Of a DNA stretch of 21,212 nt, positions 8,583-15,257 are shown in pieces. The notes beneath the pieces are model-generated. The model did not search any database. It was not told where the DNA came from and saw nothing but the letters and a program-made list of their open reading frames with translations. The translations under genes were made by a program, and so were the position numbers. The stretch lies in the IMG/VR virus record IMGVR_UViG_3300047560_001112, positions 1-21,212 of that record. The stretch is one strand, 5' to 3'. The stretch's first letter is position 1. Every line of letters begins with the position of its first letter. This DNA is from a virus.

Positions 8583-9209
8583 ATGACTAAAGCACAATTC
8601 CCAATCGATGGGAAACTAGGGAAGGACTTCAAAGTTACTTCCTATATGGGGTGGAGAATCCATCCAACTAAAAAGGTAAAGAAGTTTCACACTGGTACTG
8701 ATATCATTTCAAAGAATCAGCCATGTGTTATTGAAGCACCTTATGATGGCAAGGTTGTCCGTGTCACTCTACATGATGTTAACTATGGAAACTTTGTTAT
8801 CATCCAACACAAAATCCAGGGAAAGTACTATACAACTTTGTATGGTCACATGAAGGACGGATCAGTTAAGGTTAAGGTTGGTCAGAAGATTACTGCTGGT
8901 ACTGCCATTGGAAAAATGGGTACTACAGGAGCTTCAACTGGCGTTCACCTACACTGGGAACTCTGTGCTGGAAAGAAGTGGGTATTCTCAAGAACTGGTA
9001 AAAACTTTATTGAACCAACTAAGTTCTTTACTAATCTTATTGCACTTGAGAAATCTATTGCTACTGCACCTGTAGAAGCATCAGACGCAGACCCAGTTGC
9101 TCCTGCTCCAACTCACGATGACGCTGGTGCTGCTGCTATAGAGGCATCACTAAATGCACCTGTAGCACCTGTTGTTCCTGCGTCAAAGAAATCTAACTTG
9201 CCAAAATAG
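8583..9209 (+). CDS. M23 peptidase, paralogue without wall-binding domain
   Basis: This 208-residue paralogue of the preceding protein has an N-terminal M23 domain alignable without large gaps (compare GWRMHPIKKVKKHHNGVDI with GWRIHPTKKVKKFHTGTDI). The active-site set is complete: His36, Asp40, His89 (YGHM), His122 and His124 (HLHWE). After about residue 155 it has only a low-complexity Ala/Pro/Asp tail (about 165-208), ending KKSNLPK, and no peptidoglycan-binding repeat. It may be a second lysin with different targeting or a virion-associated wall hydrolase. It has its own promoter and a strong ribosome-binding site, AAGGAGGT, 7 bases before the ATG. Confidence 0.92.
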   Translation: MTKAQFPIDGKLGKDFKVTSYMGWRIHPTKKVKKFHTGTDIISKNQPCVIEAPYDGKVVRVTLHDVNYGNFVIIQHKIQGKYYTTLYGHMKDGSVKVKVGQKITAGTAIGKMGTTGASTGVHLHWELCAGKKWVFSRTGKNFIEPTKFFTNLIALEKSIATAPVEASDADPVAPAPTHDDAGAAAIEASLNAPVAPVVPASKKSNLPK

Positions 9210-9226
9210 GTAATTTACGCTATAAT
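9198..9226 (+). promoter_or_regulatory. Promoter of the 9278-12235 gene block
   Basis: TTGCCA at 9198-9203, 17-base spacer, TATAAT at 9221-9226. The -35 overlaps the end of the second M23 gene. The transcript would begin near 9233. Confidence 0.75.
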
Positions 9227-9230
9227 GGTA

Positions 9231-9260
9231 TAGTCCCCCTGGAATGGTCTGGGGGGATTA
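9231..9260 (+). other. Strong hairpin at the 5' end of the 9278 mRNA
   Basis: TAGTCCCCCT (9231-9240) pairs with GGGGGGATTA (9251-9260), ten pairs with two G-U, loop of 10. With a start point near 9233 it would cap the transcript and may stabilise it. No T-tract follows, so it is probably not a terminator. Confidence 0.5.
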
Positions 9261-9277
9261 TCCCTTTAGGAGAGAAA

Positions 9278-9454
9278 ATGCCAACTTATGAATACATTTG
9301 CAGGAAATGCAAAGGTAAGATATCAGATGTTAGATCGATAACAGATCCAGAACCAACACACATCTGTGAAACTTGCGGTATTGAGATGAACAAGATTTTT
9401 AACATTGGTGCTATCACATTCAATGGTAGCGGATTCTATTCAAAGGACAAGTAA
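9278..9454 (+). CDS. FmdB-like zinc ribbon protein
   Basis: This 58-residue protein has the start typical of the FmdB family (MPTYEYIC), two CxxC knuckles (Cys8/Cys11 and Cys30/Cys33) and the family's GSGFYSKD-like ending. FmdB-type zinc ribbons are small putative regulatory or nucleic-acid-binding proteins, and phage versions are common with no proven role. AGGAGAG lies just upstream (9268-9274). The stop overlaps the next ATG in a TAATG junction, so translation is coupled. Confidence 0.85.
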   Translation: MPTYEYICRKCKGKISDVRSITDPEPTHICETCGIEMNKIFNIGAITFNGSGFYSKDK

Positions 9455-9690
9455 TGGTAGAGACAAAAGAGTGGGTACTTCTAGCAACTGATCGTTGCGA
9501 CGAGCCAATGTGTTATGCACAGGCATATGTTCGTTTGCTTGCCTTAGACGGCTTCCTTGATTTCTGTGGACACCACTATGAGAGACACCTAAAGCTTGGA
9601 GCAGGTCCAAAGTTTGACAAGGTATTCTATGAAGTCATAGACGAGCGAGAACGTCTCGTAGAAAATAAGTCACAGGGTGACGATTACTAA
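9454..9690 (+). CDS. DUF7455-like small zinc protein
   Basis: This 78-residue protein has DRCDEPMCYAQAYVRLLALD followed by FLDFCGHHYERH. This matches the pattern of the small actinobacterial and phage family described as DUF7455 (RC..C.AQA.V......FCGHH), which probably binds one zinc through Cys and His. Here the second cysteine of the first knuckle is displaced (RCDEPMC), so the zinc site may be altered. The function is unknown. It is coupled to the FmdB-like gene by TAATG and followed by a weak TATAAT at 9698-9703. Confidence 0.75.
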   Translation: MVETKEWVLLATDRCDEPMCYAQAYVRLLALDGFLDFCGHHYERHLKLGAGPKFDKVFYEVIDERERLVENKSQGDDY

Positions 9691-9719
9691 ATCACTGTAT
9701 AATTAATTTAGGTGTTGTT

Positions 9720-10118
9720 ATGGAATTTTTGATTGGTACAATTGTAGCCTTTGCTGGCATATACATAGTACGCAAAACAACCTTGTCAAATCGGGCAAGC
9801 ATTAAAAAGATTAGTTTGCGTTTTTCACAAAGTAAACTATATGACATTACCAAAGATTTAGTATCACTAGATGGACCATCATTCCCACAAAGAAAGCCAA
9901 GGCAGTCAACCGAGTTTGAGAAGAAGAACTCAACACGAATAGTTTATATGGACGACCAGGCGTGGTGGATTGAGAACGGTGCATTGGTGGTAGCAGGAAT
10001 AACTCCAGAAGGAATGATCGACTTTGAAAATAAAAAAGGGGTTGACACATTCACCATGGATAAGGTACAATTAGACAAGACAATTTTTATTGTTGAAAAG
10101 TTAACGGAAGGACTTTAG
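9720..10118 (+). CDS. Hypothetical protein with N-terminal membrane anchor
   Basis: I do not recognise this 132-residue protein. Residues 3-19 are hydrophobic (FLIGTIVAFAGIYIV) and followed by positive charge, so the rest is predicted to lie in the cytoplasm. The soluble part mixes basic and beta-like stretches (YMDDQAWWIENGALVVAGI) and ends with VDTFTMDKVQLDKTIFIVEK. TATAAT at 9698-9703 could be a promoter -10, and a weak TTTAGG serves as ribosome-binding site. The next gene starts 2 bases after its stop. Confidence 0.65.
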   Translation: MEFLIGTIVAFAGIYIVRKTTLSNRASIKKISLRFSQSKLYDITKDLVSLDGPSFPQRKPRQSTEFEKKNSTRIVYMDDQAWWIENGALVVAGITPEGMIDFENKKGVDTFTMDKVQLDKTIFIVEKLTEGL

Positions 10119-10119
10119 A

Positions 10120-10476
10120 ATGATTGTTGCAATACAAGGCAATCGTAACTTTAACGACTACTCAATCTTCTTGAGAGGTGTAGGCGTTGCTCTGCGTACT
10201 CTCAATGAGAAATTGGAGGACCGTGAGTTTATCGTCTACTCGTCTGGACCAAAGAACATTAACGAATTTACTCTTGAGTTTATGAATGTCAATGAGCGTA
10301 GCTTCAAGGCATATGGAATCAAGACTAAGTTTATTAAGGTTCCACCAAAGTGGTTGGTTGAACACGTTTCAACTATGGACTTTGTACTTTACTTCGGAGT
10401 ACCACGAGAAGATCTTCCAGAACTTGTCAAGGTAGCAGAAGCTAAGGACATTGAAGTAGGAGTATATCGCTACTAA
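10120..10476 (+). CDS. Hypothetical Rossmann-like protein (possibly SLOG/YspA type)
   Basis: The 118-residue product begins MIVAIQGNRNFNDYSIFLRG, a beta strand followed by a Gly-Asn-Arg-x-Phe-x-Asp-Tyr loop. This resembles the start of SLOG/DprA-like nucleotide-binding proteins (GSRxFxDY). Later strands are EFIVYSSGP, a TKFIKVPPKWL segment and MDFVLYFGVP, with a final IEVGVYRY. The fold order is plausible, but sequence support is short, so the family assignment is inference. The ribosome-binding site GGAAGGA lies before the start. Its stop overlaps the next ATG (TAATG). Confidence 0.7.
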   Translation: MIVAIQGNRNFNDYSIFLRGVGVALRTLNEKLEDREFIVYSSGPKNINEFTLEFMNVNERSFKAYGIKTKFIKVPPKWLVEHVSTMDFVLYFGVPREDLPELVKVAEAKDIEVGVYRY

Positions 10477-10847
10477 TGTCTCTAAGCAATAGCGAAAAGT
10501 CTTTCCTGTCTGTTGCACGATATATGGCTACTAAGTCATTGTCTCGTCAACGACATGGAGCTATCATTGTTAAAGGTGGTCGTGTAATTGGCACTGGCTT
10601 TAACAAAGATAGAAACAATCCTTTTATTGTTTCACCTGAGCATATCAAAACACACTGTTCTGTACATGCTGAGGTTGAGGCTATAAGAGATGCTAGTTGG
10701 AACGTAAAGGGAGCTACGCTGTATGTGGCACGAGTTAATCGTCGTGGTAAAGACCAATACAGCAAGCCCTGCAATCGTTGCCAGGTAGTAATTGAAGAAA
10801 CACAAATCAAAAAAGTAATATACACAGAAGGAGAGAATGATGATTGA
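10476..10847 (+). CDS. Zinc-dependent cytidine/deoxycytidylate-type deaminase
   Basis: This 123-residue member of the CDA superfamily has a complete zinc site: His64 and catalytic Glu66 in HAEVEAI, then Cys99 and Cys102 in PCNRC. It also has the GAIIVKGGRVIGTGFN strand-turn typical of the fold. The substrate is not certain. dCMP fits the phage's ThyX and dNMP kinase, because deamination gives dUMP for thymidylate synthesis, but the protein is shorter than classical dCMP deaminases and could act on another nucleotide or RNA base. It is coupled upstream by TAATG and overlaps the next gene by a few bases. Confidence 0.85.
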   Translation: MSLSNSEKSFLSVARYMATKSLSRQRHGAIIVKGGRVIGTGFNKDRNNPFIVSPEHIKTHCSVHAEVEAIRDASWNVKGATLYVARVNRRGKDQYSKPCNRCQVVIEETQIKKVIYTEGENDD

Positions 10848-11058
10848 TTCTCTTGAAGTAATGGAGCAGGTTGTAGATAACAATGATGCTCTATCATGGG
10901 ATGGCTGGACAGTTATTGAAACTAAGTCATCTCCTACAGCATGGATGTCCCCCGAAGGTGCTTACCAGAATGGTAAGTGGGTAATTCGTAAGCGATACGA
11001 ATGGGACAATGGCTGGAATATTCCTAGAAAGTTCACACGAAATGAGTCGCAGAGATGA
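10840..11058 (+). CDS. Hypothetical small protein
   Basis: The function is not recognised. About 72 residues, with a Trp-rich centre (SWDGWTVIE, AWMSPEGAYQNGKWVIRKRYE, WDNGWNIPR). Two in-frame ATGs adjoin (10837 and 10840). The second is preferred because it lies 6 bases after AAGGAG, the first only 3. The beginning overlaps the deaminase gene and the end overlaps the whiB start by 17 bases, so it sits within a tightly coupled operon. Confidence 0.65.
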   Translation: MIDSLEVMEQVVDNNDALSWDGWTVIETKSSPTAWMSPEGAYQNGKWVIRKRYEWDNGWNIPRKFTRNESQR

Positions 11059-11332
11059 ATGGAAAAACGAAGCAGCCTGTGAGGGCTGGGACGTTAATAT
11101 ATTCTTTGACAAGTATGAAGAAGATCCAGAACTCAGACCAGCAGTGGACGAGTATTGTCAGGACTGTCCAGTAGCCAGGATGTGTTTTGCATCTGGTGTC
11201 AGCAACAAAGAATACGGAGTTTGGGGTGGCGTTTATCTTGAAAAGGGTAAAATCTCTAAAGAGTTTAATAGTCATAAAACCAAACAAGACTGGGGCAAGA
11301 CCTGGGAAACACTAACAACGGATAAGGAATAA
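11042..11332 (+). CDS. whiB: WhiB-family iron-sulfur regulator
   Basis: From the ATG at 11042 the protein has 96 residues. WhiB-like proteins bind a [4Fe-4S] cluster and work with the primary sigma factor of actinobacteria. The four cluster cysteines are Cys13 (AACEG), Cys39 and Cys42 (YCQDCPV) and Cys48 (ARMC). The family turn GVWGGV is at 59-64, followed by a basic tail. An in-frame extension to 11009 exists, but the family N-terminus fits the 11042 start. Phage WhiB proteins can interfere with host WhiB control of division or exclude superinfecting phage; which applies here is unknown. It is a strong indicator of an actinobacterial host. Confidence 0.93.
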   Translation: MSRRDEWKNEAACEGWDVNIFFDKYEEDPELRPAVDEYCQDCPVARMCFASGVSNKEYGVWGGVYLEKGKISKEFNSHKTKQDWGKTWETLTTDKE

Positions 11333-11333
11333 A

Positions 11334-11567
11334 ATGTATACAGACGAAATGGCTGAAGCATTCCACGCTATCACACCACCAAATGGCTTTAGCGTGGACT
11401 TATACGACAACGGTCACTTTATCACAATTGTGGTAGATCCAAAGACCATAGTCGGAATCTCTGAAGAGTATGGACAAGAGATTGTTACATATATCAACAG
11501 TGTCAAGAAGGCACTGGAGAGCTTTGGAGCACTTGTGCTAGTTTCTAGAGATGAAGTAAGCGAGTAA
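11334..11567 (+). CDS. Hypothetical small protein
   Basis: A 77-residue product that I do not recognise. It has predicted alternating strand and helix: FSVDLYDNGHFITIVVDP, then IVGISEEYGQEIVTYIN, then a helix VKKALESFG and a last strand ALVLVSRD. No cysteines or obvious catalytic motif. AAGGAAT precedes the ATG by about 4 bases, 1 base after the WhiB stop region. Confidence 0.65.
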   Translation: MYTDEMAEAFHAITPPNGFSVDLYDNGHFITIVVDPKTIVGISEEYGQEIVTYINSVKKALESFGALVLVSRDEVSE

Positions 11568-11571
11568 AAAT

Positions 11572-11946
11572 ATGGACATCTCATTCCTGCTTAATGCAGT
11601 AGCTTATGTTTTTCTTGCTGGGCTAGTAATCTATCTTGTCATTAGAAACATAAGACTAAGAGATTACATAGCAACAAACTCGGTTGATTTTCTAAAACTA
11701 AAAGTAGAATCACAGCACAAAATTGAATTCTTGCAGAATGAACTTAACAAGAGAGAGAACGTCTCAATTGAACAGACAGATGGGTTTGTTAAGTTTATTT
11801 CTGATTCAAGAGAATGGGCATTCGATTACATTGAGAGTGTTCAACAATCCATTCAAGAATTGCAGATAGCAGTTGAGAGTGGATATCCAACAGAAGAGAA
11901 GTTGGCTAAGTTATTTAGTCTTCTTCCAGAAAACAAGGAGAAATAA
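11572..11946 (+). CDS. Membrane-anchored coiled-coil protein, possible spanin-like
   Basis: This 124-residue protein has an N-terminal membrane helix (about 5-24, LLNAVAYVFLAGLVIYLVI), then a long helical region with coiled-coil character (ESQHKIEFLQNELNKRE) and a conserved-looking FVKFISDSREWAFDYIESVQ segment. It lies directly before a holin-like gene, and the single N-terminal anchor plus coiled coil resembles Rz-type lysis accessory proteins, but no family proof is seen. Its stop is one base before the next ATG. Confidence 0.68.
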   Translation: MDISFLLNAVAYVFLAGLVIYLVIRNIRLRDYIATNSVDFLKLKVESQHKIEFLQNELNKRENVSIEQTDGFVKFISDSREWAFDYIESVQQSIQELQIAVESGYPTEEKLAKLFSLLPENKEK

Positions 11947-11947
11947 A

Positions 11948-12235
11948 ATGGATAAGAAGCAACTAGTAGCACTACTTGCATCATACGGACGTAGCCTTCT
12001 GGCTGCAGGAATCGCACTATACGCTGCAGGTGTAACTGACCCAGGTCAGCTTGCTAATGCTCTATGGGCTGCAATCCTCCCAGTAGTCATTCGCTACGTC
12101 AACCCAAACGACCCAAGCTTTGGACGACTTCCAAAGGTTGAGGAGGTAGTTGAGGCGGTATCAAAGGCAAAGGCTCCTGCTAAGAAGCCAGCAACCGCTA
12201 AGGCTCCAGCCAAGAAGACTACTCCAAAGAAGTAG
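11948..12235 (+). CDS. Holin-like membrane protein with Lys/Ala/Pro tail
   Basis: This 95-residue protein starts at the ATG at 11948, 8 bases after AAGGAG. It has two hydrophobic segments (about 6-27, LVALLASYGRSLLAAGIALYAA, and 35-50, LANALWAAILPVVIRYV), then a tail of AKAPAKKP-type repeats that is strongly basic. The shape and the NPNDPSFG segment after the second helix fit actinophage holins. Upstream in-frame extension to 11873 is rejected because it lacks a ribosome-binding site and overlaps the previous gene. Confidence 0.8.
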   Translation: MDKKQLVALLASYGRSLLAAGIALYAAGVTDPGQLANALWAAILPVVIRYVNPNDPSFGRLPKVEEVVEAVSKAKAPAKKPATAKAPAKKTTPKK

Positions 12236-12246
12236 TATAATAGTAC

Positions 12247-12325
12247 CAAGTACGTAGATTTTCCGCATGGACGCTACCTTGGGAAAACATCCTGGACATG
12301 ATGTCAAACTGTCCTTTTCAACTTT
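12247..12325 (+). ncRNA. Candidate structured RNA between holin and dps
   Basis: A TATAAT (12236-12241) overlapping the end of the holin-like gene could start a short RNA. It contains CCAAG...GTAG paired with CTAC...CTTGG (12246-12282 region) and then GGACA / TGTCC (12294-12298 and 12310-12314) followed by TTTTCAACTTTT, a plausible terminator. No -35 is visible, so it may simply be the 3' end of the upstream operon. Confidence 0.4.
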
Positions 12326-12329
12326 TATA

Positions 12330-12338
12330 TGATAGAAT
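12330..12338 (+). promoter_or_regulatory. Extended -10 promoter giving leaderless dps mRNA
   Basis: TGA then TAGAAT (12333-12338), six bases, then the ATG at 12345. The expected start point coincides with the A of ATG, and no ribosome-binding site is present. Confidence 0.7.
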
Positions 12339-12344
12339 AGAGAC

Positions 12345-12788
12345 ATGGAACAATTACTTTCACAACTTAGAGTCCTCCTAGCAGACAACGTTGCACTAGG
12401 AATGAAGGCTCACGGATACCACTGGAATGTGGAATCAGATGATTTTGCACAGCTTCACGAGTTCTTTGGAGAAATCTACGAGAACTACGACGGTGCTACA
12501 GATACATACGCAGAATGGCTTCGTATGCTAAAGGCATACTCACCATACAGACTTACAGACTTCTTTGACCTATCCACAGTTGGAGAGAACGTTATCGTAG
12601 GAGATCCAGAGCCAATGCTTGCTGATCTTTACAATGAAATTGAAATTCACATTGCAAAGCTTATTGAGGCTAGTAATGTTGCTAACGGTCTTGGAGAGTT
12701 TGGTCTTGCCAACTTCCTTGCAGACCGTCAGACAGCCTCTCAGAAGTTCTGCTGGATGCTTCGTGCAAGCATTGAGGTAGAAGACTAA
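12345..12788 (+). CDS. dps: Dps-like ferritin
   Basis: This 147-residue protein has the complete intersubunit ferroxidase signature of Dps: His26 (HWNVE), His38 (LHEFF), Asp53 and Glu57 (DTYAEW), with the same spacings (12, 15, 4) as in the classical enterobacterial protein. Dps dodecamers oxidise and store iron and protect DNA from oxidative damage. No Lys/Arg-rich N-terminal tail is present, so DNA binding of the usual kind is unlikely. In a phage it may protect the replicating genome or shield the iron enzymes of nucleotide synthesis. It has its own leaderless promoter. The stop overlaps the next ATG by TAATG. Confidence 0.9.
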   Translation: MEQLLSQLRVLLADNVALGMKAHGYHWNVESDDFAQLHEFFGEIYENYDGATDTYAEWLRMLKAYSPYRLTDFFDLSTVGENVIVGDPEPMLADLYNEIEIHIAKLIEASNVANGLGEFGLANFLADRQTASQKFCWMLRASIEVED

Positions 12789-13156
12789 TGCCATACCGTG
12801 TTGGTGCTAAGGGTACTAATGGCTGTGGTGGATACCCAGTCGTAAAAGAAGATGGAGAAGTTGTAGGTTGTCACGCAACACGTGCAGAGGCTGATGCCCA
12901 CCTACAGGCACTATATGCCAATGTTCCAGATGCTGAAAAGTCAGAAGTAGCAGGTGCAAACCCATCCTTCACAGTTGATCCTAAATATCCAGGGGTAGGT
13001 ATTAGACGACCAAACAGTGGCACTAGTAGATTTAGAAGTTCTATAGAAAGTAAATACGGTAAAAAGCCTAAGAGCAACCGTAGAGGGCGTTCTGGAGACG
13101 CTACAGGCTCAAGTGGGTCAATCTCCAGTGGTGGACCTGGTGGATCAATGGGATAA
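12788..13156 (+). CDS. Hypothetical protein with GCxGYxVVK...GCHxTRAEADAH motif
   Basis: A 122-residue protein. Residues 12-46 form a compact motif: CGGYPVVKEDGEVVGCH then TRAEADAHLQALYANV. This short unit recurs in actinophage proteins, including some attached to capsid-processing proteases, and its role is unknown. Cys13 and Cys28 could pair or bind metal. The remainder is low-complexity Gly/Ser/Arg/Lys-rich, probably unstructured, ending with a glycine- and serine-rich tail. Coupled to dps by TAATG. Confidence 0.72.
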   Translation: MPYRVGAKGTNGCGGYPVVKEDGEVVGCHATRAEADAHLQALYANVPDAEKSEVAGANPSFTVDPKYPGVGIRRPNSGTSRFRSSIESKYGKKPKSNRRGRSGDATGSSGSISSGGPGGSMG

Positions 13157-13161
13157 TTCCC

Positions 13162-13190
13162 TTGACAAACACCCCAACTTACTGTAAAAT
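13162..13190 (+). promoter_or_regulatory. Promoter of the groES-thyX operon
   Basis: TTGACA at 13162-13167, 17-base spacer, TAAAAT at 13185-13190, five bases after the previous stop. Confidence 0.85.
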
Positions 13191-13221
13191 ATAAGTATCA
13201 AATCAATCGCATAGGAGAGAC

Positions 13222-13398
13222 ATGCACGAAGACTTATGGAGCGTTATTTTTAGCCCAGAACACGTTGTAGCAGAATTATTCTGGAATGGAATATTTTTTG
13301 CTGGTGGTTTTGTGGTATCACGATTCAGAGCATACAAAAAGATTCACAAGTACATCGATGACAAGCACGGTGTAAAACACGAGAAAGATGAATACTAA
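13222..13398 (+). CDS. Small membrane-associated actinophage protein
   Basis: 58 residues. After an acidic, Trp-containing start (MHEDLWSVIFSPEHVVAELF), residues about 17-33 form a short hydrophobic helix (LFWNGIFFAGGFVV), and the tail is basic and His-rich (YKKIHKYIDDKHGVKHEKDEY). The function is unknown. The start has AGGAGAG (13213-13219), 2-3 bases before the ATG at 13222. It is coupled to the groES-like gene by TAATG. Confidence 0.75.
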   Translation: MHEDLWSVIFSPEHVVAELFWNGIFFAGGFVVSRFRAYKKIHKYIDDKHGVKHEKDEY

Positions 13399-13694
13399 TG
13401 TTGAAACCATTGGAAGATCGAATCATTATAAAGACTGAGGGAGATAAAGAGCAGGTAAGTTCATCTGGTCTAATCATTCAGTCTATGAAAGAAACAAAGA
13501 ATACTGGTGAGGTAATTGCTGTAGGTCCAGGAAGAACTCTTCCTAGTGGCATTCAGCTAGAGCCAGATGTTGCCGTAGGCGACAAAGTTCTTTTTAACCC
13601 ACTAGCCACACAGACACTAGAGCATGACGGTCAGGAATATCTGATTGTGTTCTCTAGGGACATTTTGGCGGTACTAGAATCAGTAGGAGAATAA
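13398..13694 (+). CDS. groES: GroES/Cpn10-type co-chaperonin
   Basis: This 98-residue protein matches bacterial GroES in length and motifs: LKPLEDRIIIK at the start, the mobile-loop region about 17-32 (KEQVSSSGLIIQSMKE), then TGEVIAVGPGR, VGDKVLFNP and the final strand DILAVLE. The loop retains the GLIIQ hydrophobic tripeptide that docks on GroEL. No GroEL gene is in the window, so it would work with host GroEL, as T4 gp31 does for capsid folding. Here it sits in a nucleotide-metabolism operon. Confidence 0.93.
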   Translation: MLKPLEDRIIIKTEGDKEQVSSSGLIIQSMKETKNTGEVIAVGPGRTLPSGIQLEPDVAVGDKVLFNPLATQTLEHDGQEYLIVFSRDILAVLESVGE

Positions 13695-13695
13695 C

Positions 13696-13920
13696 ATGAA
13701 CGAGAACAGTACTCAGATTATTAACAATTACCACATTGATGCAATGAGCCTAGTTGGTACACTAGCTGCTCAAGAGCAGGAAAAGATTATTAACGCACTT
13801 AAGGCTGCAAACGTATTGTTTAGCGACAACGGTGAGCTTTTTGCTGTAGCATATGATAACTGGGCAGACCGTGCTGAAGAAGGACACGAGCCAAAAATTT
13901 CATTGAAAAAGGTAGGCTAA
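13696..13920 (+). CDS. Hypothetical small protein
   Basis: The function is not recognised. The 74-residue product begins MNENSTQIINNYHIDAMSLV and continues with a helical AAQEQEKIINALKAANVLF and a final WADRAEEGHEPKISLKK. No metal or nucleotide motif. A ribosome-binding site (GGAG) overlaps the groES stop, and its own stop overlaps the thyX start (TAATG). Confidence 0.65.
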   Translation: MNENSTQIINNYHIDAMSLVGTLAAQEQEKIINALKAANVLFSDNGELFAVAYDNWADRAEEGHEPKISLKKVG

Positions 13921-14633
13921 TGACTACTTATATTAAGTCAATGCCAGAGCCTATTAAAGTATTGGATAAGGGATATGTACGTTTGGTTGATACTCTTGGG
14001 GACGATCTATCTGTCGTTAACGCTGCACGTGTATCTTACGATAAAGAGGTTGCAGAGTTTGGACCCAAAGACGAGAAGCTTATTGGCTTTCTCATTCGTG
14101 AAGGGCACACGTCGCCATTCCGTCATGCAGCACTCACGTTTGAAGTCTACGCACCTCTGTTCGTAGCACGTCAGTGGTGGAAGTATGCTGTAGCATCAAC
14201 ACATGTAGACGAGCAGAATGGATGGAACGAGAGTTCACGTCGTTACATTACTGAGCAGGAAGAGTTCTACGTTCCCAGTGCTTCATCGTGGCGTAGTAAG
14301 CCTGAGAACAGCAAGCAGGGTAGTGGAGAGCCACTGGACTTTACCATTGGACACTATTACACCAACAAGCTAAATGATATTATCAATGAGGGAACTCGTC
14401 TATATCACGAAGCTATGGATGCTGGTATTGCACCAGAGATTGCTCGTCTGTTCCTACCTGCCTATGGCATGTATGTACGCTGGCGTTGGACGGTATCGCT
14501 ACAGGGAGTACTCACATTCCTTGAACAGCGTATGGAGCATGATGCACAGGTAGAGATTCAGCAGTTTGCTTTTGCTGTCAAGGACTTGGCACATGAAGCA
14601 TTCCCAGAAACATTTAAGGCACTACACGTATGA
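13920..14633 (+). CDS. thyX: ThyX-family flavin-dependent thymidylate synthase, atypical motif
   Basis: This 237-residue protein would methylate dUMP to dTMP with FAD and methylene-tetrahydrofolate. Family features: GHTSPFRH (62-69), corresponding to the usual SPFEH region; ARQWW (83-87); NESSRRY (103-109); and the late FLEQRMEHDAQVEI (200-213), which supplies the conserved Arg and Ala-Gln-x-Glu. The usual RHR triad after QWW is replaced by Lys88-Tyr89-Ala90, followed by an insert (about 94-102) before NESSRRY. Related phage ThyX proteins with QWWK are known to me, so this may be a subfamily rather than a broken enzyme. The stop overlaps the dNMP kinase start by ATGA. Confidence 0.88.
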   Translation: MTTYIKSMPEPIKVLDKGYVRLVDTLGDDLSVVNAARVSYDKEVAEFGPKDEKLIGFLIREGHTSPFRHAALTFEVYAPLFVARQWWKYAVASTHVDEQNGWNESSRRYITEQEEFYVPSASSWRSKPENSKQGSGEPLDFTIGHYYTNKLNDIINEGTRLYHEAMDAGIAPEIARLFLPAYGMYVRWRWTVSLQGVLTFLEQRMEHDAQVEIQQFAFAVKDLAHEAFPETFKALHV

Positions 14634-15172
14634 TTATTGGATTAAGCGGATACGCACAAACAGGCAAAGATACTGTAGCACAGCATCTTGTAGAACGCTA
14701 TGGATTTACACGCATTGCATTTGCTGATGCCATTCGTGAAGCACTCCTGGCACTTGACCCATTCGTTCCAGACTATCCTGGCGTTCCAGGCGTAAGGCTA
14801 TCTTGGATAGTTGAAAGGGCTGGATGGGAAGTTGTGAAGCAGGAGTCACCAGAAGTTCGCAGAATGTTACAGCGTTTTGGTACAGAGGTTGCAAGAAACC
14901 AATGGGACCAAGACTTCTGGGTAAATGTTGCAATGAGCAAGGCTTATGGTATTGCTAATGTTGTTATCGCAGATGTTCGCTTTCCAAATGAATATGATGC
15001 AATCAAAGCTAACGGTGGACAGGTGTGGCGTGTGAACAAATTGAATCACAAGCCAGCTAATGATCATCCATCTGAGATTGCCCTAGACGGTCACCAGTTT
15101 GATTGGAACGTCCCAAATTATGGAACCCACGAAGACCTATACGCTATCATAGATGGCATAATGAAGTCTTAG
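14630..15172 (+). CDS. Deoxynucleoside monophosphate kinase
   Basis: This 180-residue P-loop kinase has GYAQTGKDT at residues 7-15 (GxxxxGKDT form), a LID/NMP-binding region with RRMLQRFGTEVARN...DQDFWV, and a DVRFPNE motif near residue 115, all typical of the phage deoxynucleotide monophosphate kinase family (as T4 gp1). It phosphorylates dNMPs to dNDPs, which links ThyX product and DNA breakdown products to the dNTP pool. It overlaps thyX by 4 bases (ATGA) and ends 7 bases before tRNA-Ile. Confidence 0.88.
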   Translation: MIIGLSGYAQTGKDTVAQHLVERYGFTRIAFADAIREALLALDPFVPDYPGVPGVRLSWIVERAGWEVVKQESPEVRRMLQRFGTEVARNQWDQDFWVNVAMSKAYGIANVVIADVRFPNEYDAIKANGGQVWRVNKLNHKPANDHPSEIALDGHQFDWNVPNYGTHEDLYAIIDGIMKS

Positions 15173-15179
15173 TGAGTTC

Positions 15180-15253
15180 GCCCAGGTAGCCTAATTGGTA
15201 AAGGCAGCACTCTTATAAGGTGACGATAGTGGGTTCAAATCCCATCCTGGGTA
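15180..15253 (+). tRNA. tRNA-Ile (TAT)
   Basis: Acceptor GCCCAGG pairs with CCTGGGT (15246-15252). Anticodon stem CACT/GGTG around CTTATAA, anticodon TAT, decoding AUA directly without lysidine. T arm GTGGGTTCAAATCCCAT. Discriminator A. Confidence 0.88.
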
Positions 15254-15257
15254 CTAG

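Noticed and set aside
13149-13160. GGGA-TAAT-TCCC hairpin after the 12788 gene as terminator
   Set aside because: The stem is only four pairs and there is no T-tract before the next promoter.
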